Part shown: positions 46,395 through 57,303 of the stretch, piece by piece
Layout of the letters: every line of letters starts with the position of its first letter
Numbering within the stretch: the first letter of the stretch is position 1
NCBI GenBank assembly: GCA_009193035.1
Contig: SWDT01000061.1
Coordinates: 124,001 to 188,000 of the forward strand
Reading direction: 5' to 3'
Length of the DNA stretch: 64,000 nucleotides
Origin: Halicephalobus mephisto
Lineage: Eukaryota; Nematoda; Chromadorea; Rhabditida; Panagrolaimidae
The notes under the pieces: generated by a model
Seen by the model: only the letters and a program-made list of their open reading frames with translations
What the model was told of the DNA's origin: nothing
Database searches by the model: none
Program-made: the position numbers and the translations under genes

Positions 46395-46510
46395 GAGACC
46401 AAAAGGCAATTGACGAAATGCCTGGAGGAGAGCCGGCTTCAGATGGCCGCGTTTGGGCCATTGCCTTAGGCAAGCTGCAATGGTATTGACGACCACGAGG
46501 CTTTCTCGAG
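46395..46510. other. G+C-rich patch with two hairpins, possible structured RNA
   Basis: Within very A/T-rich DNA this ~110-base patch forms ccattgc(46458-46464)/gcaatgg(46477-46483), with an inner ctt/aag pairing, and aggca(46404-46408)/tgcct(46419-46423). The minus-strand open frame of 60 codons covering it looks incidental. No known RNA family was recognised. Confidence 0.35.
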
Positions 46511-47609
46511 AAAAACAAGTCTTTTCTTTTATTTAGAAAATTTCAAAATTGTATATGATCGAAATTTTTTTGTTTAAATTTCTTAATCCATAAGATTACG
46601 GTAATTATTAAATAAATTTTAAATTTTTTAAATTTTGACCAGTCACGGAATTTTTCACAATTAAATTTTTCGAAAAAAAATATTGATTTTTTTAATATTT
46701 TTAAAAAAGTAAATTTTATAGTTTTTTAAATATTTCCAAAATTCTAAACTTCCGATAGTTTCGAAATTATATAATATAGGAAATTAAAAATAATTCTTTT
46801 TAAAAGTAGTTTCGGGGGAAATTTTTCGAAGTTTTTAGAATTTTATAAATTTTTAGAATTTTATAAATTTTTAGAATTTTAAATATTTTTAGAATTTTAA
46901 ATATTTTTGATAGTTTTTACGAAATTTATAAAATTCTAAAAATTTAATTCTAAAAAATTCAGAAATTTATAAAATTTAAAAGATTTTAGAAATTCTAAAA
47001 ATTTTTGAATATTTCCAAAAATTTTCATTGGATTCTAAAAAATTCAGAAATTTAAAAATAATTTCACGAAATAATCTCGACACGAATTTTCAGTTTTAGA
47101 ATTTTTATTTTTTATTTTAATTCCAAAAATTCCCATCGAATTTTGGAATATTCTAATTTTTGAAGATTAAACAAGAAAATGGACTTGACAGATTTCTTGT
47201 GTTTTCCGTTTTGTTTCGAAAACGAGACCAGTCCGAACGGCAATTGCCAGAAAATCCCGAATTTCGCGCAGCTGGACTGGCACTCTGCCAAACCGCTGGT
47301 GCCAGTCTTGTTATTGTTTGTCCTTTCAAGGAACCGGAAAATCGGGCCAACAATGACACCCCGTCGGAGAATTTTGGAAACAGAATCTTATTTAATTTCG
47401 AAATATCAAATGTATTAGGATAGAAACAGAAATAATATAGTGATTTTCACCAATACAACAAGGATATATTTTATATAATAAACCTCAAAACTGAAAGCCT
47501 CACTCCCGTTCTACAGTACCCCCTGCTCCCTGATATTCAGGCTATCGCTTCAGGTACTCTCTTTCTCTCTCTCGTCTAGTTTCTGTCCCAACAAAGTGCA
47601 ATTTTAAAT

Positions 47610-47750
47610 TTTAATAATTTCTAGTATTTATTAATTTTGAATTTTTATTAATTTCGAGTTTTTATTAATTTTGAATTTTTATTAATTTCGAGTTTTTATT
47701 AATTTTGAATTTTTATTAATTTCGAGTTTTTATTAATTTTGAATTTTTAG
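47610..47750. repeat. ~34-bp tandem repeat just before the BAR-like gene
   Basis: Units of 'attttgaatttttattaatt' plus tcgagtttttatta repeat four times and end at the acceptor ttttag three bases before the ATG. They form the tail of a leader intron or outron. Confidence 0.75.
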
Positions 47751-47753
47751 GAA

Positions 47754-49234
47754 ATGTCGGAAGTTTTGAACAAATTGAAGCAAAATTATCTCACGGCAAC
47801 TCAACTCGCGTTGTCCCAGCTTCAGTCCTCGTCTGCAAACCATATCGTCGATTCCGAGTTTGAGAAGAAATATGAACTCATTATGAACACCAAAAACAGT
47901 AATTACAAAATGCTTTCTTTGGTCCAGAAGCTTATCCACCAAATGGATGGTATTTATTTTAATTATTATATATGAAACATTACTGATATTAAAATTCTAC
48001 AAGTTCTAGAATCTTCCAAAATCAAAGGTTCTAGGATTTTCGGAATTTTCTGAAATCTTGAAGTTTTTCAAAAAAATTAAGTTTTTGGAACTTTTTAAAA
48101 TTCAATAAAAACTTCGGAAATTTCATAGAAACCTGAATTTTTTAGGATCTTATGTGAAATTCTAGAGCTTTTCCTGGATCTGAAGGGATCTTTTAGAACC
48201 AATACTTAAGCTTTGAAGTAGTTTGGAAAAGTTCGAAATTCCCCTCGAGACCATTTCGTGAGGAATTATTTTAATTTTTACAATACTTTTGAAATTGATA
48301 TATGGAGTTTGAAATTCTAAAAACTTCTTAATCTCGAAATTCCCCTCGAGACCATTTCGTAAGAAATTAATTTTCACAATTATTATGGAATTTCGAAACC
48401 ACGTAAAATTAGAAATTTTCAGTTCCTAATAATTTCCGAAAATTCGTGTTGAGACTACTTTATATGAAAATTTAAGTTTTATAATACTGCGATTTCGAAA
48501 TCGATATATGAACTTTCAAATTTTTGAAGTTCTTCCTAAAGTTTATTTCGTGATATTTATTTTTTATTATTTTAATGCGATTTTCAATTTATTCTTTAGA
48601 ATGTGCGGATGCGGAACGAGATTTGTCCCGTTTCCTCGGGAAGAAGGGATATCGGCCGCGGCTCCAGAAGACCCTCGACGTCGTTGGGAGGGTCATGGAG
48701 ATCACGGCATCCGAAAGGGGTGACCAAATGAGTGCTCTGGAGGCTTTGAAGGAAGATTGTGACGATCTCGCCGAAGGAGGAATCCTGGATTTCTGTCAAG
48801 ATGCCGAACAAGCGGAAGCTGCCCGGGTCGCCTACGCCGAATCCCTGACTTACATGAAAAAAACAACAGAAAATGTTGGATTTATTTCTTTTAAATTTTA
48901 TATAATTTGATTTCAGTTGAATCCAGAACAGTATAACCACATGAATCACTTCCGGCAAACGCAGTCGATCGTCAGAGAACACAAATCGAATTTCGACGAA
49001 CTTCAACAAAGAATTGACAAACTAGACACCCTTACAAATCTCCGGGAAAAGGTTCTACTGGGATTTGTCAAGGCTTATATGCAGGCCCAAATCGCCTTCT
49101 ACGAAAAAAACCATATATTGACCGGATCCGTGGCCAACGCCCTCCTCGAACACGAACATCAGAGTTCTGGCGAAGAGAATTCCGTTATTGCTAAGTTATC
49201 CAGTACATCTGGAGAAGGGTCAAGTAGAAAATGA
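47754..49234 (+). CDS. BAR-domain-like coiled-coil protein
   Basis: Exons 47754-47949, 48600-48874 and 48917-49234 join in phase to 262 residues. The ATG lies three bases after a TTTTAG acceptor. The sequence is almost entirely helical and charged, with heptad-like spacing and no membrane segment. The order is a helix with LNKLKQNYLTATQLALSQLQ, a second with DLSRFLGKKG, a third around DDLAEGGILDFCQDAEQAEA, and a last with LREKVLLGFVKAYMQAQIAF, which resembles the C-terminal helix of BAR dimers. BAR proteins sense or bend membranes as dimers. I cannot name the orthologue. OSTF1 starts 165 bases downstream, so the two may share an operon. Confidence 0.65.
47950..48599 (+). other. Intron 1 of the BAR-like gene
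   Basis: A 650-base intron. It contains two tandem copies (~105 bp apart, at 48233 and 48337) of cgaaattcccctcgagacca tttcgt, which is the reverse complement of the gtctcgac dispersed motif, and a looser third at 48430. Confidence 0.7.
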
Positions 49235-49399
49235 ATAAATTGAATAAAAATTGAATAAAAAATTACAATCAAAAACGAACAAGGAGAGAATTGTCAAACA
49301 AGACGAAAAAACGCCCGGTTTTTCTGACTCATCGATTTTTGTCTTGTTCAGTTTTATCCTTTTTTGAAATATTATTTAATTTAATTTAATTTATTCCAA

Positions 49400-50377
49400 A
49401 TGTCAATTCCGCCACCGATCAGAAAGCCAGGAAAGGTGTCCGTCTACTCCGCCCTCGTGGACTACCAACCCCAATCAGTGAGTTCATATATGAATTTTTA
49501 TTTTTTTACATTGTACTGATTTTGTTCCAGGAAACGGAATTGAGTTTTGCCGAGGGTGATCTCATTTTCGTCGAGGAAGGCTCATCGGAAGCGCCATTGT
49601 TGAAAGCCAAAACGGGGACCAGAACCGGAGCTCTTCCGAGATCTCTTTGTGAGTTTTCATATATCGAAGATCCCTTGGTCATTGCCAGATAATTGTTTCA
49701 GTGAATGGCGAAGAGTTGCTTTTAATAGAGCATCCGCTTCATGAAGCGGCAAAACGAGGAAACGTGGAGCTGGTGAAGGAATATCTAGATAACAATGTTA
49801 GTTTTTTTTAATTTCCTAATCAGTTTCCTCAGTAGTGTAGTGGTTAGCATGCGTGACTGTCAATTGCGAGATGCAGGTTCAGTTCCTAGCTGAGAAGCCT
49901 TAGTTCTGAGCTTTTGTGGCAACTCGGTCACAGAAATGGACGTTTATCATTGAGATAGGTGGACTCTATACCGAATTCCCCGACAAATTAAACTTTTTTT
50001 ATATAAATTTTATTTTTTAGGTGTCGGTGAATAGCTTAGATAGGTCCGGATCCACAGCCATTTACTGGGCCGCTTATGGAGGTCACGCAGATGTCGTTAG
50101 AACTTTATTGGAAATTCCGTCAACAAGTATCAGTGCTCAGAACAAACTCGGGGACACGGTTATTCATGCAGCAGCCAGAAAGGGTCATTTGGAATGCCTG
50201 AAGCTACTTGTGGAATCTCCAAAAGCTGAGTCATCTGTCCACACTCGGAACAACGAGGGCAAAACTGCCTACGACGTGGCTTCTACTCCTGAAACCGAAG
50301 CTTTTTTGCAAATTTCAATGAGGACTGTAGCTCAACCAGGAGACTTGGAAGAATATGGATCTTCAGAAGAAGATTAA
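49400..50377 (+). CDS. OSTF1: Osteoclast-stimulating factor 1 homologue (SH3 plus ankyrin repeats)
   Basis: Exons 49400-49477, 49531-49648, 49702-49796 and 50021-50377 join in phase to 215 residues, essentially the human OSTF1 length. The protein starts with a proline patch ([12 protein letters not shown]), then an SH3-like domain (residues ~14-68), then ankyrin repeats beginning [20 protein letters not shown] and including [20 protein letters not shown] and [20 protein letters not shown]. The acidic end EEYGSSEED matches OSTF1. OSTF1 is an intracellular adaptor. The SH3 domain lacks the usual tryptophan pair (see findings). A tRNA-like sequence lies in intron 3 on the same strand. The upstream BAR-like gene ends 165 bases before. 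Confidence 0.93.
49826..49897 (+). pseudogene. tRNA-Asp(GUC)-like sequence in OSTF1 intron 3
   Basis: The 72 bases align end to end with eukaryotic tRNA-Asp: tcctcag start, tagtgtagtggttag D-arm, ctgtcaa anticodon loop with GTC, ggttcagttcc B-box, and six of seven acceptor pairs. The T-stem has only three of five pairs and the anticodon stem relies on G-T pairs, so it is probably a pseudogene or the head of a SINE extending towards 49990. Confidence 0.65.
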
Positions 50378-50690
50378 AAAAAAATTAAAATTAATTTTGT
50401 AAATTAAAATTAATTTATTTTGTAAATTTTTAAAATTAATTTTTTTTAATTATGATTAAATTTGAAAAATTATAATTTTTATTTCGTATTTCGAGTGCGG
50501 ACAAACTCAAAGGTTTATTAGTGGCTCATTTAAGCCAGCTCCGTTGCCAGTTTTGCCTTCCGTCTGCCCGCGAGGAATAGCTTTGACTGGCCCCACGTCT
50601 CGCGCAGGCACCCCGACGTGTTTCATCTTATTGATTCTGAATTTTTTTTTCTAAACTAAAATTATAAATTTTAATATTATTTTAGGTATA
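50378..50690 (+). promoter_or_regulatory. Intercistronic region between OSTF1 and SHC
   Basis: The first half is A/T-rich, probably the OSTF1 3' end. A G+C-richer patch (50500-50630, including cacgtctcgcgcaggcaccc) could be the SHC promoter, and a TTTTAG acceptor sits just before the SHC ATG. Confidence 0.5.
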
Positions 50691-53544
50691 ATGAACGAAT
50701 CTAGTGGAGGCAAGTTATCATCCGAACAAGAAGACGAATGGCTTCAGAAGGCCGTCGAACAGCTCAAAAATGGAATGAACATCACTGTTGAAGTTGGTTT
50801 TTCTTTTTTAATTAATTTAATTCAGAAAAATCCTAAAATTTTTATATTACAAATCCTAAATCTAAAAATTTATAATTTCTAAATTCTTCAAAAATTTTTT
50901 GAAATTTTTATATTAAAAATCCTAAACTTAAAAATTTACAATTTCCAAATTATTAAAAATTTAATAAAAAAGTTCTTTGACCTTTGAAAATATAAAAAAT
51001 TTTAAAATTTTCAAAAAATTCAAAATTTATAAAAATTATTTGAAATTTAAGAAATTTTTTTCAATAACATTTTGTGAAAAAACTTTATTTTTCATTTCTG
51101 TAAGTAAACAATTTTGAAATTTTCTAACATTTCTAAAAATTTGAAAAAATAAAAAAAATATAAAATTTCGAAAATCTTTGAAAAATTAAAATATTTTCAA
51201 AATTTTTTTAAAAATTATAAAATTAAAAAAATTTAAATATTTAAAAAAAATTTTAAAATTTAAATAATTTTAGAATTTTTTTTAAATTAAAAAAAGTTAA
51301 ATAATTTCGAAAATTTTTTTGAGATTATGTAAAAAAAATTAATTTTTGTAATTAAATAATTTATTTAGTATCTTGGAAAAATGGAACTTCAAATGTCTAT
51401 TTCGAAAGAACCAGATCCAGAAAAAAGAATCGATATTATAGTTGGATGCCTGAGGGAAATTTCTCGAAAATCGGGAATTTTGGAAAATCCGGAGATTCCA
51501 GAAGTCGCTGGGGCGTTTCTGGAGGGGGCCAAGGTCCGGGCGAAGGAACCTAGACTTGCGGCGTTGAACATATCCGCAAAGGGATTTGGATTAGCTTTGG
51601 TGGATTACAGTATTCCGAATCCGATTTTGAGTTGGCATCCGGTTGGAGAAGTTGCATTTGCTCATGTTGATCCAGAACACGAGGATATCGTGGGATATTA
51701 TGCGACTAAAAGATCCACAAATCAGAGGTTCTGTTACGCTGTTCGGAGCGAATGCGGGGCTCACATTCTGGCGTGCATGAAGTTGGCTTTTACCGTATTC
51801 GAACAGCAGAATTCAGAAGGAGACATAGACATAAGGACCGTGGCGGAGGCGATGACCCCCTCCCCGACGACCCCCTCCAAAGGGGGGGCCTACAGTCTCC
51901 TCAGGATATCCTCGCCGAACGAAGACTTAAAAGAACTTGTTCATCGAGAAGTCCCGATTCCTGTTGAAGCTATCCAAAAACAAGTTCTACAAATCCCTAA
52001 GGCAATAAACAAAAAAGAATCCTCATCTACAGTAACAAACGTATATTTAAACGTCATGATGCCTCCGGCAAACCCCCACAATCCGTACCATGTTCAGCAC
52101 ATCTACCGCGGTTTGGGAAATTTTTTCGGTTTTAATGAATACAGTAATCAAAAATCGACGATTTTGGAAAAAATAATCGAACAAAATTCAGCAGATTCTG
52201 GAAACGAAGAAGAAGTAAAACATGTTCCACCTTTGATGACGAAACCGGAAAAATTCAAAATTCGATCAAGAGATAAATTGAATCTTCTGGGATTGAACGA
52301 CCGGATTCATCCGGGACATGAGGACTTACTGTATCCTGAAATAAGATTTGAAAAATCAAAAAATTTTGAAAATTTTCAAGAAAGAATTAAAAAAGAAAAA
52401 AAATTAATGAAAGAAAGATTAAAAATAAAAAATTTTCGAATTGAAGAATCTCCAGAAGTCCAGAAACCGAAAAAAAAAGTTTTTTTCCGGACAGTCAGAA
52501 ATTCTTTAAAAAAACACTCTGGAAGGATTACTGTACCTTTGAAGAAGAAACTCGGGACTTTGAGGATTCAAGAAGAAAATTCAGAATCCACCAGTCTGAA
52601 GTCAGAATACAGTAGTGTCAATTCTAAAAGCTTCAATGGGTCCGTTTCAAGTCACGGGTCTTCCAGTCCTTCCAGCACGGATTCTGGAGTCATCGACGAA
52701 GACGATCTTTTTGTTTTTCCCGAGAATTCAGCTGATGCCCCTTCTTGGAAAAAAAGAATCTTCCGATCCCGTGGGTTTTTTAATTTCTAAAATACTGTAA
52801 AAGTTTCTGAAATTATTTAAAATTTTTGAAAATTTTTAAAGTTTTAAGAAATTGTTTGAAATTTTAGAAAATTTCTAAAATTGTTTGAAATTTTAGAAAA
52901 TTTTTGAAAATCTTTGAAATTTTCGAAATTGTTTGAAATTTTAGAAAATTTTTAAAATTCTAAGAAATTTTAAAAAATCTTTGAAATTTTAAGAAATTTT
53001 AGAAAATTTTCGAAATTGTTTGAAATTAAAAAAAGTCCCTAGAATCCAGTAGAATTCTCTGAAATCTTTAAAAATTCAAAAAAAATTTCTAAAAAATTAT
53101 TTTTAATTTTTTTTAAATTTTGAAAATAAATTGAAATATTTAATTTTTTAATTTTTTAATTTTTTTAATATTGAAAATGAATTAATTTCAGAACAACCAC
53201 TTCAGATTTCGGGATCCCGTTTCGCCCAGATTTCAGAATACCTCGACGAAGAGCCCTGGTTCCACGGGACTGTCAGAAGGGACCTCGCCGAGGCCAGACT
53301 CGTCAAGGACGGGGAGTTCCTCGTGAGGCAGTCTGGTTTCCAGCCTGGCCAGTTTATTCTTTCAATTTTGAAGAGAAAAATTGTCCATCATATTTGTCTT
53401 GTGAATAATCAAGGCCAAATTCGAAGTTACGGTAACGAATTTGGATCAATTGTTCAGCTTATCCAATATCATTTCGCGACAAGAGTACCTATGTGCACGA
53501 AGACGACCGCCGTGATTCTGAATCGTCCTGTCGCAAGGCCTTGA
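50691..53544 (+). CDS. shc-1: SHC-type adaptor with PTB and SH2 domains
   Basis: Exons 50691-50792, 51369-52770 and 53192-53544 join in phase to 618 residues. The PTB domain covers roughly residues 12-195: ITVEYLGKMEL at its start, VGYYATKRSTNQRFCYAV in the middle and ACMKLAFTVFEQ in the last helix, as in SHC. A long basic and serine-rich linker (residues ~200-500) follows. The SH2 domain ends the protein: EEPWFHGTVRRDLAEA, the phosphotyrosine-binding FLVRQS and LIQYHFATRVPM. PTB-linker-SH2 order is unique to SHC, which couples receptor tyrosine kinases and insulin signalling to downstream kinases. The linker has one YxN site (NEYSNQ). The ATG follows a TTTTAG acceptor by six bases and lies 313 bases after OSTF1. 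Confidence 0.9.
50793..51368 (+). other. SHC intron 1
   Basis: A 576-base, very A/T-rich intron with no recognised element. The same holds for SHC intron 2 (52771-53191), which has a short repeat of 'ttgtttgaaattttagaaaa'. Confidence 0.6.
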
Positions 53545-54119
53545 AGTTTTTTTTGCCTTGTTTTCGTGCCCTGAGGGGATTCGCCGGTGCCTTGGATGAG
53601 GCGTCTGAATCCAGACCACCTCCATTCCGTTCAAGCAGTCCCCCCAGGACTCCAAGACATGCCTTGGAAAAATTTTATTTTTATTTTTACGATTTTTAAA
53701 ATTTAAACTTAAATTTTTAAAAAATGTTATTTTTTATTTTTACGATTTTTAAATTTAAATGTTTAAAAAATGTCATTTTTTATTTTTTGAATTTTTAAAA
53801 TTTTTTAAAATTAAATTGAAATTTTTTTATAATTTTTAAAAATTTCGTTTAAGTTTAAATTTAAAAAAATTCCTTTAAATTTTAAAATTTAAAAAAATTT
53901 ATTTTTAATTTAAAAAATTCTTTAAAAATTAAAATGTTTAAACTTTTGGGATTTCTAATTTTTAAATTTTTTTAAATTTTTTTTAATTTAAATTTTTTAT
54001 TTTTTTTAATTTAAAATTTTTTGTTTTTTTTTATTTAAAATTTTTTGTTTTGGATTTGATTTGACCCGTGATCTTTCTACAGTACTCGAGAGGGTTCTAT
54101 CACGATGAATTTATTTTGG

Positions 54120-54125
54120 AATAAA
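54120..54125 (+). terminator. Probable SHC polyadenylation signal
   Basis: AATAAA lies about 575 bases after the SHC stop, with a second candidate about 20 bases on. Closer A/T-rich sequence lacks a better match. Confidence 0.45.
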
Positions 54126-54294
54126 TATGTTTTGTAAAATAAATACAGTAAGAAAAAAGTACAGTATACATGACAAAATTAGTTAATGCTAAAATGAAAA
54201 TTCATATATCAATTTTGAAATTTGATTATTTTTTAGGATTTTTTAGTAAAGTTACACCAGTAAATGGAAATAAAGAAATTTTCATAATTTTCAG

Positions 54295-54665
54295 GAACTT
54301 TCGTGGTGAGAATCGACTGTTTTTTTTAGGTTAATTATCGGACCAAATTTGACTCGGACTGGCAGATAAATGAGGAAATAACAGCTACCAGAGGACTTTC
54401 ATGGCGAAAATTAATCACTTTTTTTTAAAATCACTTTTGTGTCAAATATAAATTTAATTAACAAATAAACTGATTTTTATAATTTTCGTGGTGAAAATCG
54501 GCCGTTTTTTAGGTTAATTATCAAGTCAAATTTGACTCGGACTGGCAGATAAATGAAAAAATAACGGTTATCAGAGGACTTTCATGGCGAAAATTAATCA
54601 CTTTTTTTTAAATCACTTTTGTGTCAAATATAAATTCAACTAAAAAAACAAACTGATTTTTATAT
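54295..54665. repeat. Two-copy ~190-bp tandem repeat
   Basis: The unit runs from 'ttttcgtggtgaaaatcggc' through 'aatttgactcggactggcag' to 'ggactttcatggcgaaaatt' and 'atcacttttgtgtcaaatat'. The two copies differ at few positions. Confidence 0.85.
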
Positions 54666-55369
54666 TTTTTCGAAAACTTTCATACTGAGAAATAATTCTT
54701 TTTTAAAATTATTTATTTCATTCAATTCAATTTTTTTTAAATAAAGAATTTTAATTTTTTTAAATAAATAATTTTTAATTTTTTTTAAATAAAGAATTTT
54801 TAATTTTTTTTAAATGAATAAATTCAATTTTTTTAAAATAAAGAATTTTAATTTTTTTAAATGAAGAAATTTAATTTTCATGATTTTCAAAAACTTCCAC
54901 AAAAAGAATTTACTTTATATTCACGATACCGTGATTTGGCGTCCATAATTTTAATAGATTCATTGTAGCATGAAAGATCCTTGACTTTGGAACCTTCGAG
55001 CTTGTTCTGACCGGAGGAAAAACTGGTCAGACTTCCATCGGAAGACTCCAGATTCTTTCATAAACGAAAAATGAATAGGTTTTTTGACAGAAATGTAATT
55101 AGTTCTATCCGTGGAGGTTGTCTGCCAATTTTCCTCTTTTCTGTGGAGGTATCCGTCGAAGGCCGCGCTCAAACGTTAATTGATCTCATATCGATTGTCT
55201 TTGTTTTCATTTTGTTTCTTTTTTTGCTTTCTGAAACAACTGACAGATCAGCTTATCTTCGATCATCTTCTTTGATTACGGTACTTAGAAGTACAGAATA
55301 CTGTATAGTGTTTTGGAAGTTTGGAAAGTCTCAGAAATGAATTTGGAACCTCCTAGAAGTAATTAAACC

Positions 55370-55720
55370 CAAAATTTCGACGTTTTTGATCTCAAGTGGA
55401 AAATTTCTGAATTTTCGTGTCAGGACCATTTTTAAGACATTTCATTATAAATCTTATTTTTCGTGTAAAAGTAAGAGTCAGAACCTCCTAGAAGTAATTA
55501 AACCCAAAATTTCGACGTTTTTGGTCTCAAGTGGAAATTTCTGAATTTTCGTGTCAGGACCATTTTTAAGACATTTCATTATAAATCTTATTTTTCGTGT
55601 AAAAGTAAGATTCACAACTTCCTAGATACTTCTGAAACTTTTTAGAAGTAATTAAACTCAAAATTTCGACGTTTTTGGTCTCAAGTGGAAATTTCGAATT
55701 TTCGTGTCAGGATTATTTTT
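55370..55720. repeat. Three-copy ~120-bp tandem repeat with GGTC...GACC motif
   Basis: Each unit contains 'gaagtaattaaacccaaaat', 'ttcgacgtttttggtctcaa', gtggaaatttctgaattttc and gtgtcaggaccatttt. The ggtctcaag and cgtgtcaggacc parts are imperfect inverted arms of the palindrome family described in the findings. Confidence 0.85.
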
Positions 55721-56873
55721 CAAATTTTCGTCATAAATATTTCTTCGCTATATAGTAGTTCGAATCAGAATCTACTAAATGCTTCCAGAATCGTTCAGAA
55801 TTACGTAAAAACAAAATTCCAGTTTTCGGTTTCGACCAGAAAATCCTAAAATTCTTGCCAGGACTAGTTTTAGGGATTTCGTAATAAACATTTTTTACAA
55901 CTTAATTTTACAACCTACTAAAAGCATAAAAATACAAAAGTTTAAACTTTCTGGTCCCAAGTGGAAAATTTCGAAAAAATTCCTGTCGGGACAAATTTTT
56001 TCAGATTTTAAGAAAAAAATTATTTTTATGTTAACATGAAATTAGAACTTTCTAGAAATCTGATAATACAAAATTTTATACTTTTTGGTCCTAAGTGGAA
56101 AATTCCGAAAATTCGCGCTGAAATTAATTTTTAAAATTTCTGTTTTTTAAAGATATTATTAAACTTTGGATAATTGGATTTTTAACCTTGGATTATGGAT
56201 TTCATAATTTTATTCTAAATTTTCGAAAAAGACCAATTAAGTAGGACGACCTCTGCAGCCGTTTCCGTCCGGAAATTGAGCTGCTGCAGGTGAATCCCAT
56301 TGAACTTGACCTATCTATTGTTGGATTCCTCTTCGGTCTTATTTTAAACCTATTTATTAAATTACTAATACTTTTTATTAAATTTAAAAATCATTAAATT
56401 ACTATTTTATTGATTTTAAAAATCATTAAATTACTATTTTTATTAATTTTAAAAATCATTAAATTACTAATACTTTTTTATTTCAAAAGTCATTAAATTA
56501 TTACTATTTTTATTAATTTTAAAAGTCATTAAATTATTACTATTTTTTATTAATTTTAAAAATTATTAATTAAAATTTAACCGACATTCTTCTAGACAAA
56601 GGAGAACTAGCCAGAGAGCGCGGTCCCAGAACGAAAACCTCTGTGGTTTATCAGCTAGTGTACTGTAGTCAGAAGAAAGTTTTTTTTCAGTTAGGTGGTT
56701 GGCATTATTAATTTTTGGTTTTATCTATCTTTGCTGATATGTTAGATTGTTCTAACATCTTCTTGTCTCTTGAACAGTCCCAAAGTGAAAAATTTACTTA
56801 AATCACGTAGTCTATTACTTTGTAAACATTATTAACCATCAGTTCCGCTGTTATTATTGTTATTATTACTGTA

Positions 56874-57005
<132 letters not shown>

Positions 57006-57303
57006 GATTTTTTTGTTTTTACGTATTGTGGTTGATACATTGAGTAACTCGTGATATCTTTCCCTGTTATACGCGATCCCGAAAGGAAAAAACCTATTTC
57101 AATCAAGTGGTTTATTACTTGGTAAATGTTGAACTTCAATTCCGCTTTTATTACTATAATTACTATTATTATTTTTATTTCTATTAATATTATTCCTATT
57201 ATTATCGTTATTGGTTTTTATTTTTGTTTTTGCGTGTTTTTGATATATGAAATTGTTTTAATTTTTTTGAGATGCGAATTTACGATACAATTATTTTTTC
57301 AGA

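Larger units (their letters stand above)
41702..47753. other. 6-kb repeat-rich interval between TPPP and the BAR-like gene
   Basis: No gene was identified. Part by part: probable TPPP promoter (41870-41960); degenerate 40-60 bp tandem repeats with attctggatcaaattctaaa (42000-42560); A/T filler; repeats with an 'aattttccagttaagaccaa' core (43590-44260); two copies of a gtccgacggttgttccccag motif (44470, 44730); an atatcattgaaaaaaattat array (44900-45200); a ggtctcgattggaaag array (45780-45980); a G+C-rich structured patch (46395-46510); and a G+C-richer stretch at 47160-47360 that may belong to the next promoter. Confidence 0.55.
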
